Of a DNA stretch of 64,000 bases, positions 37,123 through 50,773 are shown one piece after another. Source of the DNA: Clusia tigrina (lineage: Eukaryota; Arthropoda; Insecta; Diptera; Clusiidae); assembly GCA_920105625.2 (NCBI GenBank), contig OV050030.1, positions 169,753,315-169,817,314 of the forward strand. Reading direction: 5' to 3'. Position 1 is the stretch's first letter; each line of letters begins with the position of its first letter. A program made the translations under genes and the position numbers. The notes below the pieces were generated by a model. It worked only from the letters and a program-made list of their open reading frames with translations. It ran no database searches and was not told the DNA's origin.

Positions 37123-39371
37123 GCACTCTTACAGTGCTACAGGCGAACTGGCGCCATGCTATAGGGGCATCGGCCACCCTGTGGAAGAGATTCGCCGCCG
37201 AAGACCTATCCATGGCCTTCATACAAGATCCATGGACAATTGGGGGCCAAATCAAAGGTCTTTCAAACAAGGAATTCAAGTTGGTTTATTATCACTGTTC
37301 GCGGCCCAGAGCGGCGATTATGATTGATTATAATACTAACTATTTTCTCATTTCAGAATTCACTAGTCAAGATCTAGGAGCCATCCTTGTTGAAGTCTCA
37401 ACAGAGAAGGGAACGCAGGAAATTTTTTGTGCGCCGCCTACTTTCCAGGTGACTCCAACATTATACCACCCGTGGAGGTGCAGGGTCTTATTGGGCACTG
37501 CCAAGGTAACAATCTGCAGTACGTGATTGGCTGCGATGCAAACGCGCATCATCATGTCTGAGGAAGCTCGGACATCAACAACAGGGGTGAGTCTCTCTTA
37601 AGTTTTCTCTTAAGCAAAAACACAAACATTTGTAATAAGGGTGCAAGACCAACCTTTATTAACGCGGTCAGAGAAGAGGTACTAGACCTAACTCTAACCA
37701 GTCCTTACATCGCCAATTTTGTCAGAAATTGGCATGTATCGGACGAGCCCTCTCTGTCAGATCACTTGCATATAAGATTCGACCTACCAGGTGAATCTGA
37801 ATTAAAAAGTCTTCAATCCAAAAAAAACAAATTGGAGACTATATAGAGAATTATTAGAATCAAGATCCGATTCGCTGCCTACACGTATAAGTTCTGTTGG
37901 TCAACTCGAGGAGGCGGTGTATCGACTAAATGATATAATAATCTCAGCATATCATGAAAGCACTGTGGTCAAAACTCACAATGTGACTCGCAAGGTCCCA
38001 TGGTGGAATGACAAGCTTGCAGATATGCCTAAAAAGATAAGAAAACTGTTCAATCGTTATAAACGCACGAAGGTGTGGGACGACTATAGGGTCGCTCTGA
38101 CAATTACAACAAAGAACTAAGAAGATCCAAGCGTGAGTCTTGGAGGAAATTTTGCGAAAGCATAGTAGAAACGCCAGAGAGCGCTAGACTCCATAAAGCT
38201 TTACGCAAAGAACACTCGAACGGTGTTGCAACTTTAAGAAGACCAGATGGGTCTTATACAATGAAGAGGAGGGACACTTTAGAATACCTGCTTCAAGTTC
38301 ACTTCCCGGGGTCAACTACAGTGTCAATGACACTGGATCAGCCGTCATGCGACCAATGGGCCGTATTAGACAAAAGATCCTGGAGTTTGTCTGGAGTAAT
38401 ATTTACCCCAGACAAGGTTAAATGGGCTGTTGGGTCCTTTAAACCATTCAAGACACCAGGTGAGGATAACATTTTTCCAGCCCTCTTGATAAGAGGACAG
38501 ATTATAATGCTTGAATCACTTGTTGATATTTTTAGGAACAGTTTCAGCTGGGAGTACATACCATCCATATGGCATAAAGTCAATGTGGTATTTATTCCAA
38601 AATTGGGCAAGAGGTCCAGCGAACTGCCTAAATCTTACAGACCTATCAGTCTCACGTCGTTTCTTCTAAAAACTATGGAAAGATTGGTGGATCTACATAT
38701 TAGAGAAACGCTAGACAGAACAACACCTCTGCACCAATCTCAGTTTGCATATAATAGGGGAAAATCCACGGAGGGAGCGCTTCATTACCTTGTTACAAAG
38801 ATAGAGAAAGCTCAATATTCCAAGGAAATTGCTTTATGTGCATTCTTAGATGTCGAGGGCGCCTTTGATAATACCGGGTTCGACTCTATGGGGGGGGGGG
38901 CTATGCTCTGCAAAAATATCGATAAACCGTCTGTTGTGTGGGTTAAAACGATGTTAAAAAGCAAATAAATTAGCTCATCTCTTGGAGACGAGGCCGTGTC
39001 AGCCAAGGCAATGAAAGGCTCTCCCCAAGGCGGTGTGTTGTCACCCCTTCTATGGTCGTTATCTCTTAGTCAAACTACAAGGGCTAGGCTTTGAGGCAAT
39101 TGGATATGCTGACGATCTTGCTGTCATTATTAGTGACAAATTTGAAAGAACAGTATCCGACATTATGAATCAGGCTCTAGCCTTCATCTCAGAATGGTGT
39201 CGCGCAGAGGGGTTATGCATAAATCCTAGCAAAACAATTCTCGTTCCTTTTACAAACAGATTAAAATTGAACCTTGGTACAATAGCTGTTGAGGGAATCA
39301 ATATAGAATATTCCGATGAGGTCAAATATTTAGGTGTAGTTCTGGATAAACGACTTGCGTGGCTTGCGTGG
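37119..39371 (+). pseudogene. L2 ORF2: endonuclease and RT, broken
   Basis: L2 is a second Loa/I-type non-LTR element. The endonuclease begins at ATG 37119 with LTVLQANWRHA and continues with IQDPWTIGGQ, IGCDANAHHHV and PSLSDHLHIRF in shifting frames. RT starts near 38261 and shows KTPGEDNIFP, KSYRPISLTSF, FLDVEGAFDN, GSPQGGVLSPL and a catalytic box IGYADDLAV near 39100. A run of nine G near 38890 marks one frameshift. The thumb segment is cut at 39354-39371 by a deletion that joins KRLAW to a later part of the same element. Endonuclease and RT motifs are otherwise well preserved. Confidence 0.85.
39354..39371. repeat. Back-to-back 9-mer at the L2 deletion junction
   Basis: CTTGCGTGG occurs twice without a gap (39354-39362 and 39363-39371). 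Copies B and C carry the second occurrence preceded by the L2 thumb sequence absent here. Confidence 0.85.
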
Positions 39372-40549
39372 CAATCACCGGTGCCATGCGAAACTGCCCA
39401 ACCGCTGCTATTGAGGCCATAATAGGACTATCCCCACTTCACGCATTCGTGAAAAAATGAGCTGCTAGAAGCGCATTAAAGATGAAGATCTTGTCTAGAC
39501 AAGAACCTCATGACTATGGTCATTTCAATATTTTAAATAACATAACAGATCAAAACATAATCTGCTCAATAACGGACTATATGATTCCAAAACGACAGTT
39601 TGATCGCAATTTTGAGATTAGTATCTCAGACCGTGATGAATGGGACATAGGAGGACCTTGGGTCGACCCTAGAAGTCTAGAATGGTTCACAGACGGTTCA
39701 AAAACAAACACCGGAGTCGGTGCAGGGGTCTACGGACCAAATACCACAATCTCAGAACCAATGGACAGGTGGCCTAGCGTCTTCCAGGCTGAAATTCAAG
39801 CAATCTCAATCTGTGCGAGGAAAAATCTGAAAACGGGTATCAAGGGCCCACACATAGCTATCTATTCAGATAGTCAAGCCGCATTACAGGCATTAGCTTC
39901 ATATTCTTTAGAATCGAAACTGGTGGAAGAATGCTTCAACAACCTACAATCTCTAGGGGCTACAAATAAGGTTGCAATTTGCTGGGTCCCGGGTCACTCG
40001 GGGATTGAAGGCAACGCAATTGCTGACGAGCTGGCTAGGGCCGGTTCCGCAGCAAGCCTCATAGTTCCGGAGCCATACTGTGGTATCAACTGGGCGGAGG
40101 CTAAATCTAGGGTAGATAACTGGGAACATAGTCTCAGACTGTCACACTGGGAAAGGGTAGAGGGGCTTCGCCAAGCCAAAAGACTGGTAAGGCCATTCAC
40201 CTACAATAAAGAATTGCCCAATATGTGCAAAGCAGACATAGGAAAAACAGTAGGTTTTCTATCAGGTCATTATTACCTGAAATATCACCTGACTAGAATC
40301 CACATTCTTGATGATACGGAGTGCCGGCTCTGTCTAGAAGAAGATGAACCCACGGAACTCATACTGTGCGACTGCATTGCGTTGGCAAGAACCAGAATGA
40401 ATATATTCCACCGCGACCAGTTGGCTCTGGAGGAATTAAAGAATGCTCCGGTTATGGACATTCTCAAATTCATCCATAAAGCGCAAAAGATAATGAAAGA
40501 ACATGACTTTCAGCTAGTTCATTTCTCTAGAGAAGGAACATCTAGGTAG
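39363..40549 (+). pseudogene. L2 RNase H and zinc-finger tail (copy A)
   Basis: C-terminal part of L2 ORF2. From 39482 it is open for 355 codons. RNase H shows all four acidic positions: WFTDGSKTN, FQAEIQAI, YSDSQAALQAL and ADELARAG, plus WVPGHSGIEGN. The tail CRLCLEEDEPTELILCDC is the terminal zinc cluster. The domain looks intact, but it is separated from RT by a TGA at 39458 and by the deletion at 39363. Copies B and C read Thr for Pro in the zinc cluster. Confidence 0.87.
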
Positions 40550-40776
40550 AAAAGAACCTGATAAATTATTGTAACGATTTGAGATTACCAAACGGACGAA
40601 ATGCTATGGCATTATAGAAGAAACGCCGGTACTAAACCTATAGGGCATAGTAGATCGGACAATTGTGATCACATGGATCATAGATGACAAATGTAGTATG
40701 ACACAAAATATCTTTTAGGTCGCAGTGTCGGCCATTGGGCAAACTACTAAAGCTAAATTATTATTATTATTATTAT
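40550..40776 (+). other. L2 3' UTR ending in (ATT)n tail (copy A)
   Basis: Non-coding DNA after the RNase H stop, ending in a run of ATT units at 40757-40776. Env-like coding begins at once after it, which marks the L2 3' end and its insertion into env2. The same end is at 49857-49876 and 60250-60270. Confidence 0.8.
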
Positions 40777-40824
40777 GCTAAAGAAATGTTTGCAACGATA
40801 AACGGCATATCCCGCAACGAAGAG

Positions 40825-42925
40825 CTTGGAAAATACACGGCAAATTCTATAGAAATTTTTGCCGGTTTGCCTCCAGGGCATCTGCTTAGGGAAGATTTTC
40901 GCCAATTCGAGGAGGCCAGCACCACTCGCAAATTGGGGATTCGATGGAATGCGCGGTGGATTTGTTTTATTTCCACGTGGCAGCTTTGTTACTCGTTGCC
41001 GTATACACCAAACGTAAGGTCCTGTCGGTCAATGCACAGCTGTTTGACCCAGCGGGATGGTTGGCTCATATTGTCATCAGTTGGATGAAATAGGTTGGGA
41101 CGCGCCATCCACTCCTACCACTTTAACAAGGTGGGCACACTTTTTATCGCAATATCAAGAAATCTCCCAATTACGGTGCCTTGCTGGGTACGATCTGCAC
41201 TTGATCAAGATATTGAGTTCGGTGTAAAAGTGAAAATTCTATATCTACCCATTTGCTAGTGGCAAAATCACGGGTGGCCCCAACCATCACGTTTAGTACT
41301 ATATGGAACGACACTTTTAGCAGAATTGATTTTCCCTCTTAAACCTCTATTGAATATTTCAGATGACAACTTATTTTGTTGGTCCGACTCTACGATTGAG
41401 TTAGCATGGCTGCGAAAGCCACCCTACGTGTGGAAAGCATTCGTGACGAACAGAGTCACTGCCATTACCAGCAAGGTGGGGGTGAACAGCGTCATGTCCG
41501 CTCAAAAGATAACCCAGCAGATTTAGCTAGTCGTGGTGTGTCACCTGATGCACTAGTCCACAACAAGCTCTGGTGGGAAGGGCCGGCCTGGCTGCAGCAG
41601 GAGCGGGAACGATGGAACGATTGTTAGCAACCGATGAAGAGCAACGGCCTGCAGATTGTCATATGGTGTATATGGCCTCTGCGGACGACCCAATGTTGTG
41701 CTACTCCTCATTTTCTGCGGCCCTCCTAGTGTTTAGTTTCGACGCTTTATGCCCCACATCGGGATATGACTCATGACTGGGGGTCCCCGCATACTCGGGG
41801 AGAAATCGCTGTAACGACCACTTGCCTTATTGTCCTCGCGCCGCAAATTTATTTCCCAACGGAATATCGCGCACTTGCGACACGGGAGACGATATCTTTC
41901 TGCCCTACTGCGCCCAATTTACTCGTCTAATGGTCAAATTCATCCATCAGGTGTCCCTACACGGGGGAGTCAACTAATGCTGCGGCTAATCTGGACCCAA
42001 TATTGGATTCCAAAAGCGAAAACGCTCATTAAAAGCACAATTCTCCAGTTTATTCTGTGGAAGAACCGTCGACAACAGCAGCTTATGGCAGCTATTCCGG
42101 TTGAAAGTAAGGGGTGTTCACGTCCTTTTGCCCATACTGGAATTGATTTCGCGGGGCCGTTCGGCATCAACCACTATAAGGGGCGGGTATACCACGTTTC
42201 GAAAGGGTACATCTGCATCTTTGTCTGCTTCGCTACGAGAGCAGTTCAGCTTGAGGTGGCTACCGATCTGAGTACTCCTGCATTCTTTGCGGCTTTGTCT
42301 CGAATAATCGCCCGCCGAGGATGTCCTTTAAAAATGTACTCTGATAAGGGCCGGACCTTTGTGGGCGCCGAAAAGTCGTTGAGGCTTGATTTCCTGCGGG
42401 TGATGCGCGAAATCCGTGACCGAACATTGCTGGGCCATTTTCATAGTCAGATCGAGTAGGATTTTAATCCCCTACGCTCCACATATGGGGGGTCTTTGGG
42501 GAGCAGCGGTCAAGAATTTCAAACACCATTTCAAGCACATGGAGGGAGAACTTAAGTACATGCTTTAAGAATTTGTGACTCTCTTAGAACGCATCGAGGC
42601 GTGTATTAATTCCAGGCTTATTAGCGTTCTGTCTGGGGACCCCACGGATCTGCAAGCGCTGACGCCTGGTCATTTCTTGGTGGGTGGGCCACTGTTGGCA
42701 CCAACGAATATCTTCTCGAGTATCAACGGGGGCGTAATAGGCGGACGGTTCAAGTGAATGTCAAAGTGAGTGAGTTAGTCAAGAATTAGTCAAGAATGCC
42801 GGCTGGGCAGGGTCACCGATATGCACCCGGGTCCTGATGCAAAAGTGCGTGTTGTGGATGTGCGGACCGCACGTGGAATGCTAGCCCGACATATTACGAA
42901 GGTGGTAATCCAACCGGCAGATTAA
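40825..42925 (+). pseudogene. BEL/Pao pol remnant (copy A)
   Basis: Pol of a BEL/Pao LTR retrotransposon, which has lost most of RT. Recognisable parts in order are the post-RT region (SVNAQLFDPAGW near 41020), RNase H with FCWSDSTIELAWLRKPP near 41365 and DNPADLASRGVS near 41510, and integrase with AHTGIDFAGPF near 42135 and MYSDKGRTFVGAEKS near 42335. The third catalytic position reads GGLWGAAV where GGLWEAAV is expected. The tail has LLERIEACINSR, ALTPGHFLVGGPL and [19 protein letters not shown]. Many frameshifts and stops are present. Copy A starts at the end of RT because of the 1196-bp deletion. Confidence 0.87.
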
Positions 42926-44527
<1,602 letters not shown>

Positions 44528-44784
44528 TATATATATATATATTCGTATATGTATAAATTTCTTTTTCCATTTATTTAACCACAATCTGTCCAGCTGGACA
44601 TTCAGTACTACTTATATTATATCGGGTTATAAACTTGTGAATGAATTTTCACTAGCATTCAATATATTAGGTACATTAATTTAACAAAGTTAGATTTCAC
44701 ATATATTCTTTTCTTTCATTCAAGATATTTGTTTTTAGTTATTTGTTATCTTTGTTAATTTTCGCACGCTGGTATCGCTGTTTA

Positions 44785-47149
44785 TCAATTCCACCGCCAG
44801 GTTGTTAGGATGGACTCTATGACGTTTGCAATATGAGTATGGGTACATTTCACGATTTCATCATTTACTTCTGGGATGTTTAGATCGCGATGAGTGATGT
44901 CGTTGTTGACATACCAAAGTGCATTACCACACAGTCGTATAACTTTTGATTGGAATCGTTGTAGGATGTCCAGGTTTGACTTGGATGCTGATCCACACAT
45001 TTGAATACCATAAAACCATGTAGGCTTCAGTATTCCCTTATATATTAGGACTTTATTTTCAACTGTTAGGGCCGACCTTCGTCCAAATAGCCAGAACAAT
45101 GACCTAAACGTTAGACCAAGTTGTTTCAGTTTTGAGAAGATGTGACAGCGCCTCGTAAGGCGCCGATCCAGGTGCACCCCAAGGTATTTCGCATGGTCTA
45201 CTTGTTCCAATTGGCAGTTTTTTAGTGTCACTGGAAGGCAAGAACATAGTGGTGGTAAAAGTCATTTGCACTGATTTTTTTTTTACATTTGCTTTCATTC
45301 GTCACTTGTCTAGCCATAAGTCGATTTGATTCAGGTTTACCTGCAAATGTTTTGATGCTAACACAGAGATTTGGTGGCTGGCCATTACAACAGTGTCATC
45401 TGCAAAAGTTGCGGTATATATGGGATCAGTCAGAAACAGGTCAGCCGTGAATAGTGTGTAGAGCACGGGGCCCAAAACGCTCCAAAGTAGTGATAGGATA
45501 AATACATTTTCAATTTGTACAGCAAGCCATGGTGCCACACTTTGTCGAATGCTTGGGTGATATCCAGGAATGCGGCTGAACAGTATTCTCTGTTTTCTAG
45601 TGCATTCCGTGCAAGTTCAGATACTCTGTTTATTTGCTCTATCGTAGCGAGATGCTTTCAGAATCCAAATTGACGTGAAGGTATAAACAGTTTTGATTCG
45701 ATGACTGGGAGGAGTTGCTTCAAAGGCAGTTTCTCAAACACTTTAGATAGTATCGGAAGGATTATTGGACTATACGAGGTGATCACTTCTGCCGGTTTCC
45801 CAATCTTGAGAACAAGGACAATTTGAGGTACTTTCCATTGGCTTGGGAAGTGGTCACATCGGATAATCACATAGAACAATTGGGCAATGAATTTATAGCC
45901 GCAGTCTGGTAGCTTCTTTAGGATTCTGCTCGTAATAAGGTCACATCCCGGCAATTTTTTGTCTTTTAGCGTTTTCTTGATGGTTCTTCTAACTTCTTTT
46001 ATTTTAAAATGCTGGATCAGAATATCGATTTGGTATGTGGCATCAAAGACGCCCTACGGTCAACAAAAAATTCAGAAATACAAAGCTGTCTCAGCAGTTT
46101 GTCACCTTCACAGGCTTCAAGTTATTCTCTATGGAAAGCCACAAAACAATCAAGCAACCAACATCACAATGTGCCACCTCTTAAAACGAAAGATGACGGA
46201 TGGGCCAGATCTGACAAGGAAAAAACACAGTCATTTGGTCAACACAGCAAATATCCTCTAGAAGACATAAGAATAGATGTTTCTTTGTAGCGCAATTGAA
46301 TCGGTCTCTTTCATAGAGGCTTCTGCTCGTTTGCCAAAATCGACGTAGTCTACGCTTTTCTTTTAGTTGCTCCTTAACAACCTGGCTTACTTCACAATGT
46401 TTACTGATACAGCTGGGCTCTAATGTGGAAGTCCATGCAGTATGCTGAATGGTTGAGTACCAAAGTTGTACTCCATTACCTATATTGGTTTTGTTCTTGA
46501 AAGGAATATTGGTGACTAGAGTCTCGATAATGGTTTGTCTAAGCAACTCCCAATTTGTGCTTTTGTTGTGCAGACAGATTGTTCTGACTCTGATCTGAAC
46601 CTCACAGCTAATTGTTAGAACTTTCGGTGAGTGATCTGATGACAGGTCCAACCAAGACTCCAGGGAAGTGTTTGTTTTTGGTACACCTTTGGACACAAAA
46701 AAGTCGATAACGTCTGGAAGCTTGTTACTGTCCGTTCGCCAGTAAGTTGGCTCACCCGTTGATAGTTGGGACAGGCTGCTTTGCTGCATAGCTTTATATG
46801 GGTTACGGCCTCTAGGAGTTGTGATTCTAGACCCCCAGGGGCCTAGGGCCTTTATAATCGTCAATTGTTATAACCGTTGATTGTAGTTATTTCTTTTTAT
46901 AATATTCGTGCCCCACGTGTGCAATACTGTTACGAATAATTACAGCAGTTCCCCCACGCGCAGTGCCCGCTGGGTGGTTTGTGGAGTATAAGTCATATTG
47001 CGGAATTTTTCTGTAACTTTTTTCAGTGAAATGGGTTTCATACATCAGCATAATGTCAATATTTTTGTCTGCTAAGAAGCTGATATTTCATGGATATGAT
47101 GACTGAGCCCATTGGCATTCCAGATTGCTATGTTTAATGATTTGTTCAT
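44785..47149 (-). pseudogene. Jockey J1 ORF2: endonuclease and RT (copy A)
   Basis: ORF2 of a Jockey-clade non-LTR element. ATG at 47149-47147 gives MNKSLNIAIWNANGLSHHI, the endonuclease start; a stop comes after 24 codons and a frameshift follows. GGTAVIIRNSI and, from 46864, WGSRITTPRGRNPYKA, IDFFVSKGV and SSDHSPK continue the endonuclease. RT follows at 45954-45658, motif A as AAFLDITQAFDKVWH near 45575, the catalytic box ATFADDTVVMA at 45415-45395 in another frame, then KYLGVHLDRRLT. No RNase H, as usual for Jockey. It ends near 44560 with AATAAA-type DNA before TA repeats. Confidence 0.85.
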
Positions 47150-47846
47150 TTGGACATATTTGCTACGACTGTGGTTACTAGATTAAGTAATGTACTCACT
47201 TGACCCATCAATATTTTAAGCGTGCTTGTTAGGTCGGTCATATCCTCATTGAGTTGTGTATTTGGTTTATTGAGCGGAATGGTTTGGTTCGAATTGGTTT
47301 CTACCGGAGTATTGTTTCGTACTATATTTGCATACGACGTTGTTGTTCGTGGAGCGGATATTTGAGGCGCTTCCTGGTTGATGTTCTTCGCTTCTCTGTT
47401 TCTGAATGCTGGGAACGACTTTTGTTGCAGCTCCTTGTAAACAGTGCAACATTTATAGTTAGCGGAGTGATTGCCTTCGCACAGCACACATCGAACTTCT
47501 TGTGCTACAAGTTTGCGGGAACATTCGGAAGAAAGGTGGTTTCCTGTATATTTAATGCATCGTAGGCTACGTTTGTAGTATCGCTTGGTGTGTCCGTAAC
47601 GTTGGCATCTGACACATTGGGGAATTTCAGGTTTCTTTCTAGGTGGCTCAATTTTAATTCGTGTATTTAAAAGTGTATTACCTTCGTATATGTCTTTGTT
47701 ATAGCTTCATTGCTTCAGGCTGATGTAAAATATAGGCAGCAGCTTTTTTGTAGTTCTTTGCCTAATATTGCAAATGTTCCCAACTCCTCAATTGCTTCTC
47801 CTATTTCGTTGATTGGGGTTGAACAGTGCATTACCCTTAACCCTAC
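47146..47846 (-). pseudogene. Jockey J1 ORF1 (gag-like), 5'-truncated (copy A)
   Basis: RNA-binding ORF1 of J1. It has three CCHC-like knuckles around 47470-47610: CVRCQRYGHTKRYY, CIKYTGNHLSSEC and CVLCEGNHSANYKCC. In the first the last Cys is Tyr, and in the second the middle Cys is Tyr. A tail follows with SYANIVRNNTPVE. ORF1 ends TGA at 47148-47146, overlapping the ORF2 ATG by ATGA. The front is cut off near 47840 by the head-to-head junction with J2. Confidence 0.8.
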
Positions 47847-48394
47847 ATGCCTCTGACTGATACCACATATACCGCAACTTTTGCAGATGATACTGTTGTA
47901 ATGGCCGGCAACAAAAACCCCGTGTTAGCCTCGAAGCATTTGCAGGAGAACCTGAATCAAATTTACTTATGGCTAGACAAGTGGCGAATAAAAGCAAATT
48001 CAATAAAATCAGTGCAAACGACTTTTTCCCTACGTGCAGGTTCTTGCGCTCAAGTGACACTAAATAACTACCAATTGCCACAAGCCTACCATGCAAAATA
48101 CCTTGGGGTGCACCTGGATCGGCGGCTTACGTGGCGCTGTCACATCTTCTCCAAACGGAAACAACTTGGACTAACGCTTAGGTTATTGTTCTGGCTACTT
48201 GGACGAAGGTCACCCCTAACACTTGGAAATAAAGTCCTGATATATAAGGTAATACTGAAGCCCATATGGACTTATGGTATTCAAATTTTGGGATCAGCAT
48301 CCAAGTCAAACCTTGATATCCTACAACGATTCGAATCAAAAGTCATACGACTGTGTGCTAATGCACCTTTTTATGTCAGCAACGACACTCAAAA
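47847..48394 (+). pseudogene. Jockey J2 RT fragment (end of copy A)
   Basis: An internal RT piece of a Jockey element related to J1 but in the opposite direction. It starts at the catalytic box (TYTATFADDTVVMAG), continues with KYLGVHLDRRLTWRCH and ends at YVSNDTQK. It is open throughout. J1 and J2 meet head to head at about 47840; J2 is joined to L2 at about 48395. This junction defines the tandem unit boundary. Confidence 0.85.
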
Positions 48395-49876
48395 ATGATA
48401 CACTGGATGTATGTAATGATGGTTAGACCAATCATTACCTATGCATCCCTTGTGTGGTGGCCCAAGACAACACAAGAATCTGGTAAGAAAATACTTACAA
48501 GATTTCAAAGGCAGGCTTGCGTGGCAATCACCGGTGCCATGCGAAACTGCCCAACCGCTGCTATTGAGGCCATAATAGGACTATCCCCACTTCACGCATT
48601 CGTGAAAAAATGAGCTGCTAGAAGCGCATTAAAGATGAAGATCTTGTCTAGACAAGAACCTCATGACTATGGTCATTTCAATATTTTAAATAACATAACA
48701 GATCAAAACATAATCTGCTCAATAACGGACTATATGATTCCAAAACGACAGTTTGATCGCAATTTTGAGATTAGTATCTCAGACCGTGATGAATGGGACA
48801 TAGGAGGACCTTGGGTCGACCCTAGAAGTCTACGGACCAAATACGAAAATCTCAGAACCAATGGACAGGTGGCCTAGCGTCTTCCAGGCTGAAATTCAAG
48901 CAATCTCAATCTGTGCGAGGAAAAATCTGAAAACGGGTATCAAGAGCCCACACATAGCTATCTATTCAGATAGTCAAGCCGCATTACAGGCATTAGCTTC
49001 ATATTCTTTAGAATCGAAACTGGTGGAAGAATGCTTCAACAACCTACAATCTCTAGGGGCTACAAATAAGGTTGCAATTTGCTGGGTCCCGGGTCACTCG
49101 GGGATTGAAGGCAACGCAATTGCTGACGAGCTGGCTAGGGCCGGTTCCGCAGCAAGCCTCATAGTTCCGGAGCCATACTGTGGTATCAACTGGGCGGAGG
49201 CTAAATCTAGGGTAGATAACTGGGAACATAGTCTCAGACTGTCACACTGGGAAAGGGTAGAGGGGCTTCGCCAAGCCAAAAGACTGGTAAGGCCATTCAC
49301 CTACAATAAAGAATTGCCCAATATGTGCAAAGCAGACATAGGAAAAACAGTAGGTTTTCTATCAGGTCATTATTACCTGAAATATCACCTGACTAGAATC
49401 CACATTCTTGATGATACGGAGTGCCGGCTCTGTCTAGAAGAAGATGAAACCACGGAACTCATACTGTGCGACTGCATTGCGTTGGCAAGAACCAGAATGA
49501 ATATATTCCACCGCGACCAGTTGGCTCTGGAGGAATTAAAGAATGCTCCGGTTATGGACATTCTCAAATTCATCCATAAAGCGCAAAAGATAATGAAAGA
49601 ACATGACTTTCAGCTAGTTCATTTCTCTAGAGAAGGAACATCTAGGTAGAAAAGAACCTGATAAATTATTGTAACGATTTGAGATTACCAAACGGACGAA
49701 ATGCTATGGCATTATAGAAGAAACGCCGGTACTAAACCTATAGGGCATAGTAGATCGGACAATTGTGATCACATGGATCATAGATGACAAATGTAGTATG
49801 ACACAAAATATCTTTTAGGTCGCAGTGTCGGCCATTGGGCAAACTACTAAAGCTAAATTATTATTATTATTATTAT
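48395..49876 (+). pseudogene. L2 thumb, RNase H and 3' tail (copy B)
   Basis: Starts with the L2 thumb piece (ITYASLVWWPKTTQ near 48430) that copy A has lost. A 53-base deletion near 48833 between two GTCTA sequences removes WFTDGSK, the first catalytic part of RNase H, and shifts frame. The rest from 48861 to 49649 is open and intact. It ends with the (ATT)n tail at 49857-49876. Confidence 0.87.
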
Positions 49877-50773
49877 GCTAAAGAAATGATTGCAACGATA
49901 AACGGCATATCCCGCAACGAAGAACATCTGCTGCACTTATTTCGAAACCAAACATCGGTAATTGACTCCCCTAACAATATTTTAAAGAAATATGACGATC
50001 AAATTCAACAACTACACAAGCAAATAAAATATTTCTATAGCCAGTAGGACAACTTCACAAAGTCAGAATCCCAACATGCAATAGCCGAAATGTATAATGC
50101 GATGTCCGGTCGAGTACTTATGGCTATCCAGGACTACCAACGAAATCAAAAGCTCTTTTTAGATGTACTTATGGACACACATCATGGACAGCTCAATCTC
50201 CTTCTGCTGTATCAGTCTCAGCTGCAACAACAACTGGGAGCAATCAAAGACCATCTCCCACCAACGTTACAAATTCCCAGCAAGAATACCATTGAAATCC
50301 TTAAACTCATCTCTGTGGAAGCACGTATCACGTCAACTGAGATGATTGTGCGTCTTAAGTTACCATTGACTAATCAAGAACCATTCGAATTGTTACACGT
50401 GACTCGACTACCTATTTTGGAAGGCACTGGAATTTTCATCTTGGAAGGGACAATCGAGTATATAGTCACTATTCTACATCGAGACAAATATTATTCATTA
50501 TCAGCAGGATAATTGTCAGCATGCACTGCATTCAATTATAATATGCATGTATGCAAGCAATTGCATCCAACACATCGCATTACATCCACCAATCGACTAT
50601 GTGAGATGGAAATATTATGTCAAACTCCAAACCCAAAAAGCTGCAAGTTTCATCACACACACGACTCACCTCAATGGCTTCCATTACTTCAAGAAAACTC
50701 ATGGATCTACATCGCACAGCCAGCTCGTACAATCAGCGTCGATATACAGCGTGTGAAGCTTCAGTTCAAATGA
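49877..50773 (+). pseudogene. Env-like gene env2, partial (copy B)
   Basis: An env-type remnant starting directly after the L2 tail. It shows a heptad-like helical stretch, then a segment resembling the middle of F-type envelope proteins of insect retroelements (FELLHVTRLPILEG near 50375). It has a TAG at 50045-50047, open in copy C, and the C-terminal half with the membrane anchor is removed by the 568-bp deletion at 50740. Assignment to env rests on architecture and general resemblance; the owning element is not clear. Confidence 0.6.

Noticed and set aside
47788..48096. 102-codon minus-strand frame opposite J2
   Set aside because: It is antisense to a clear Jockey RT segment with the FADD box.
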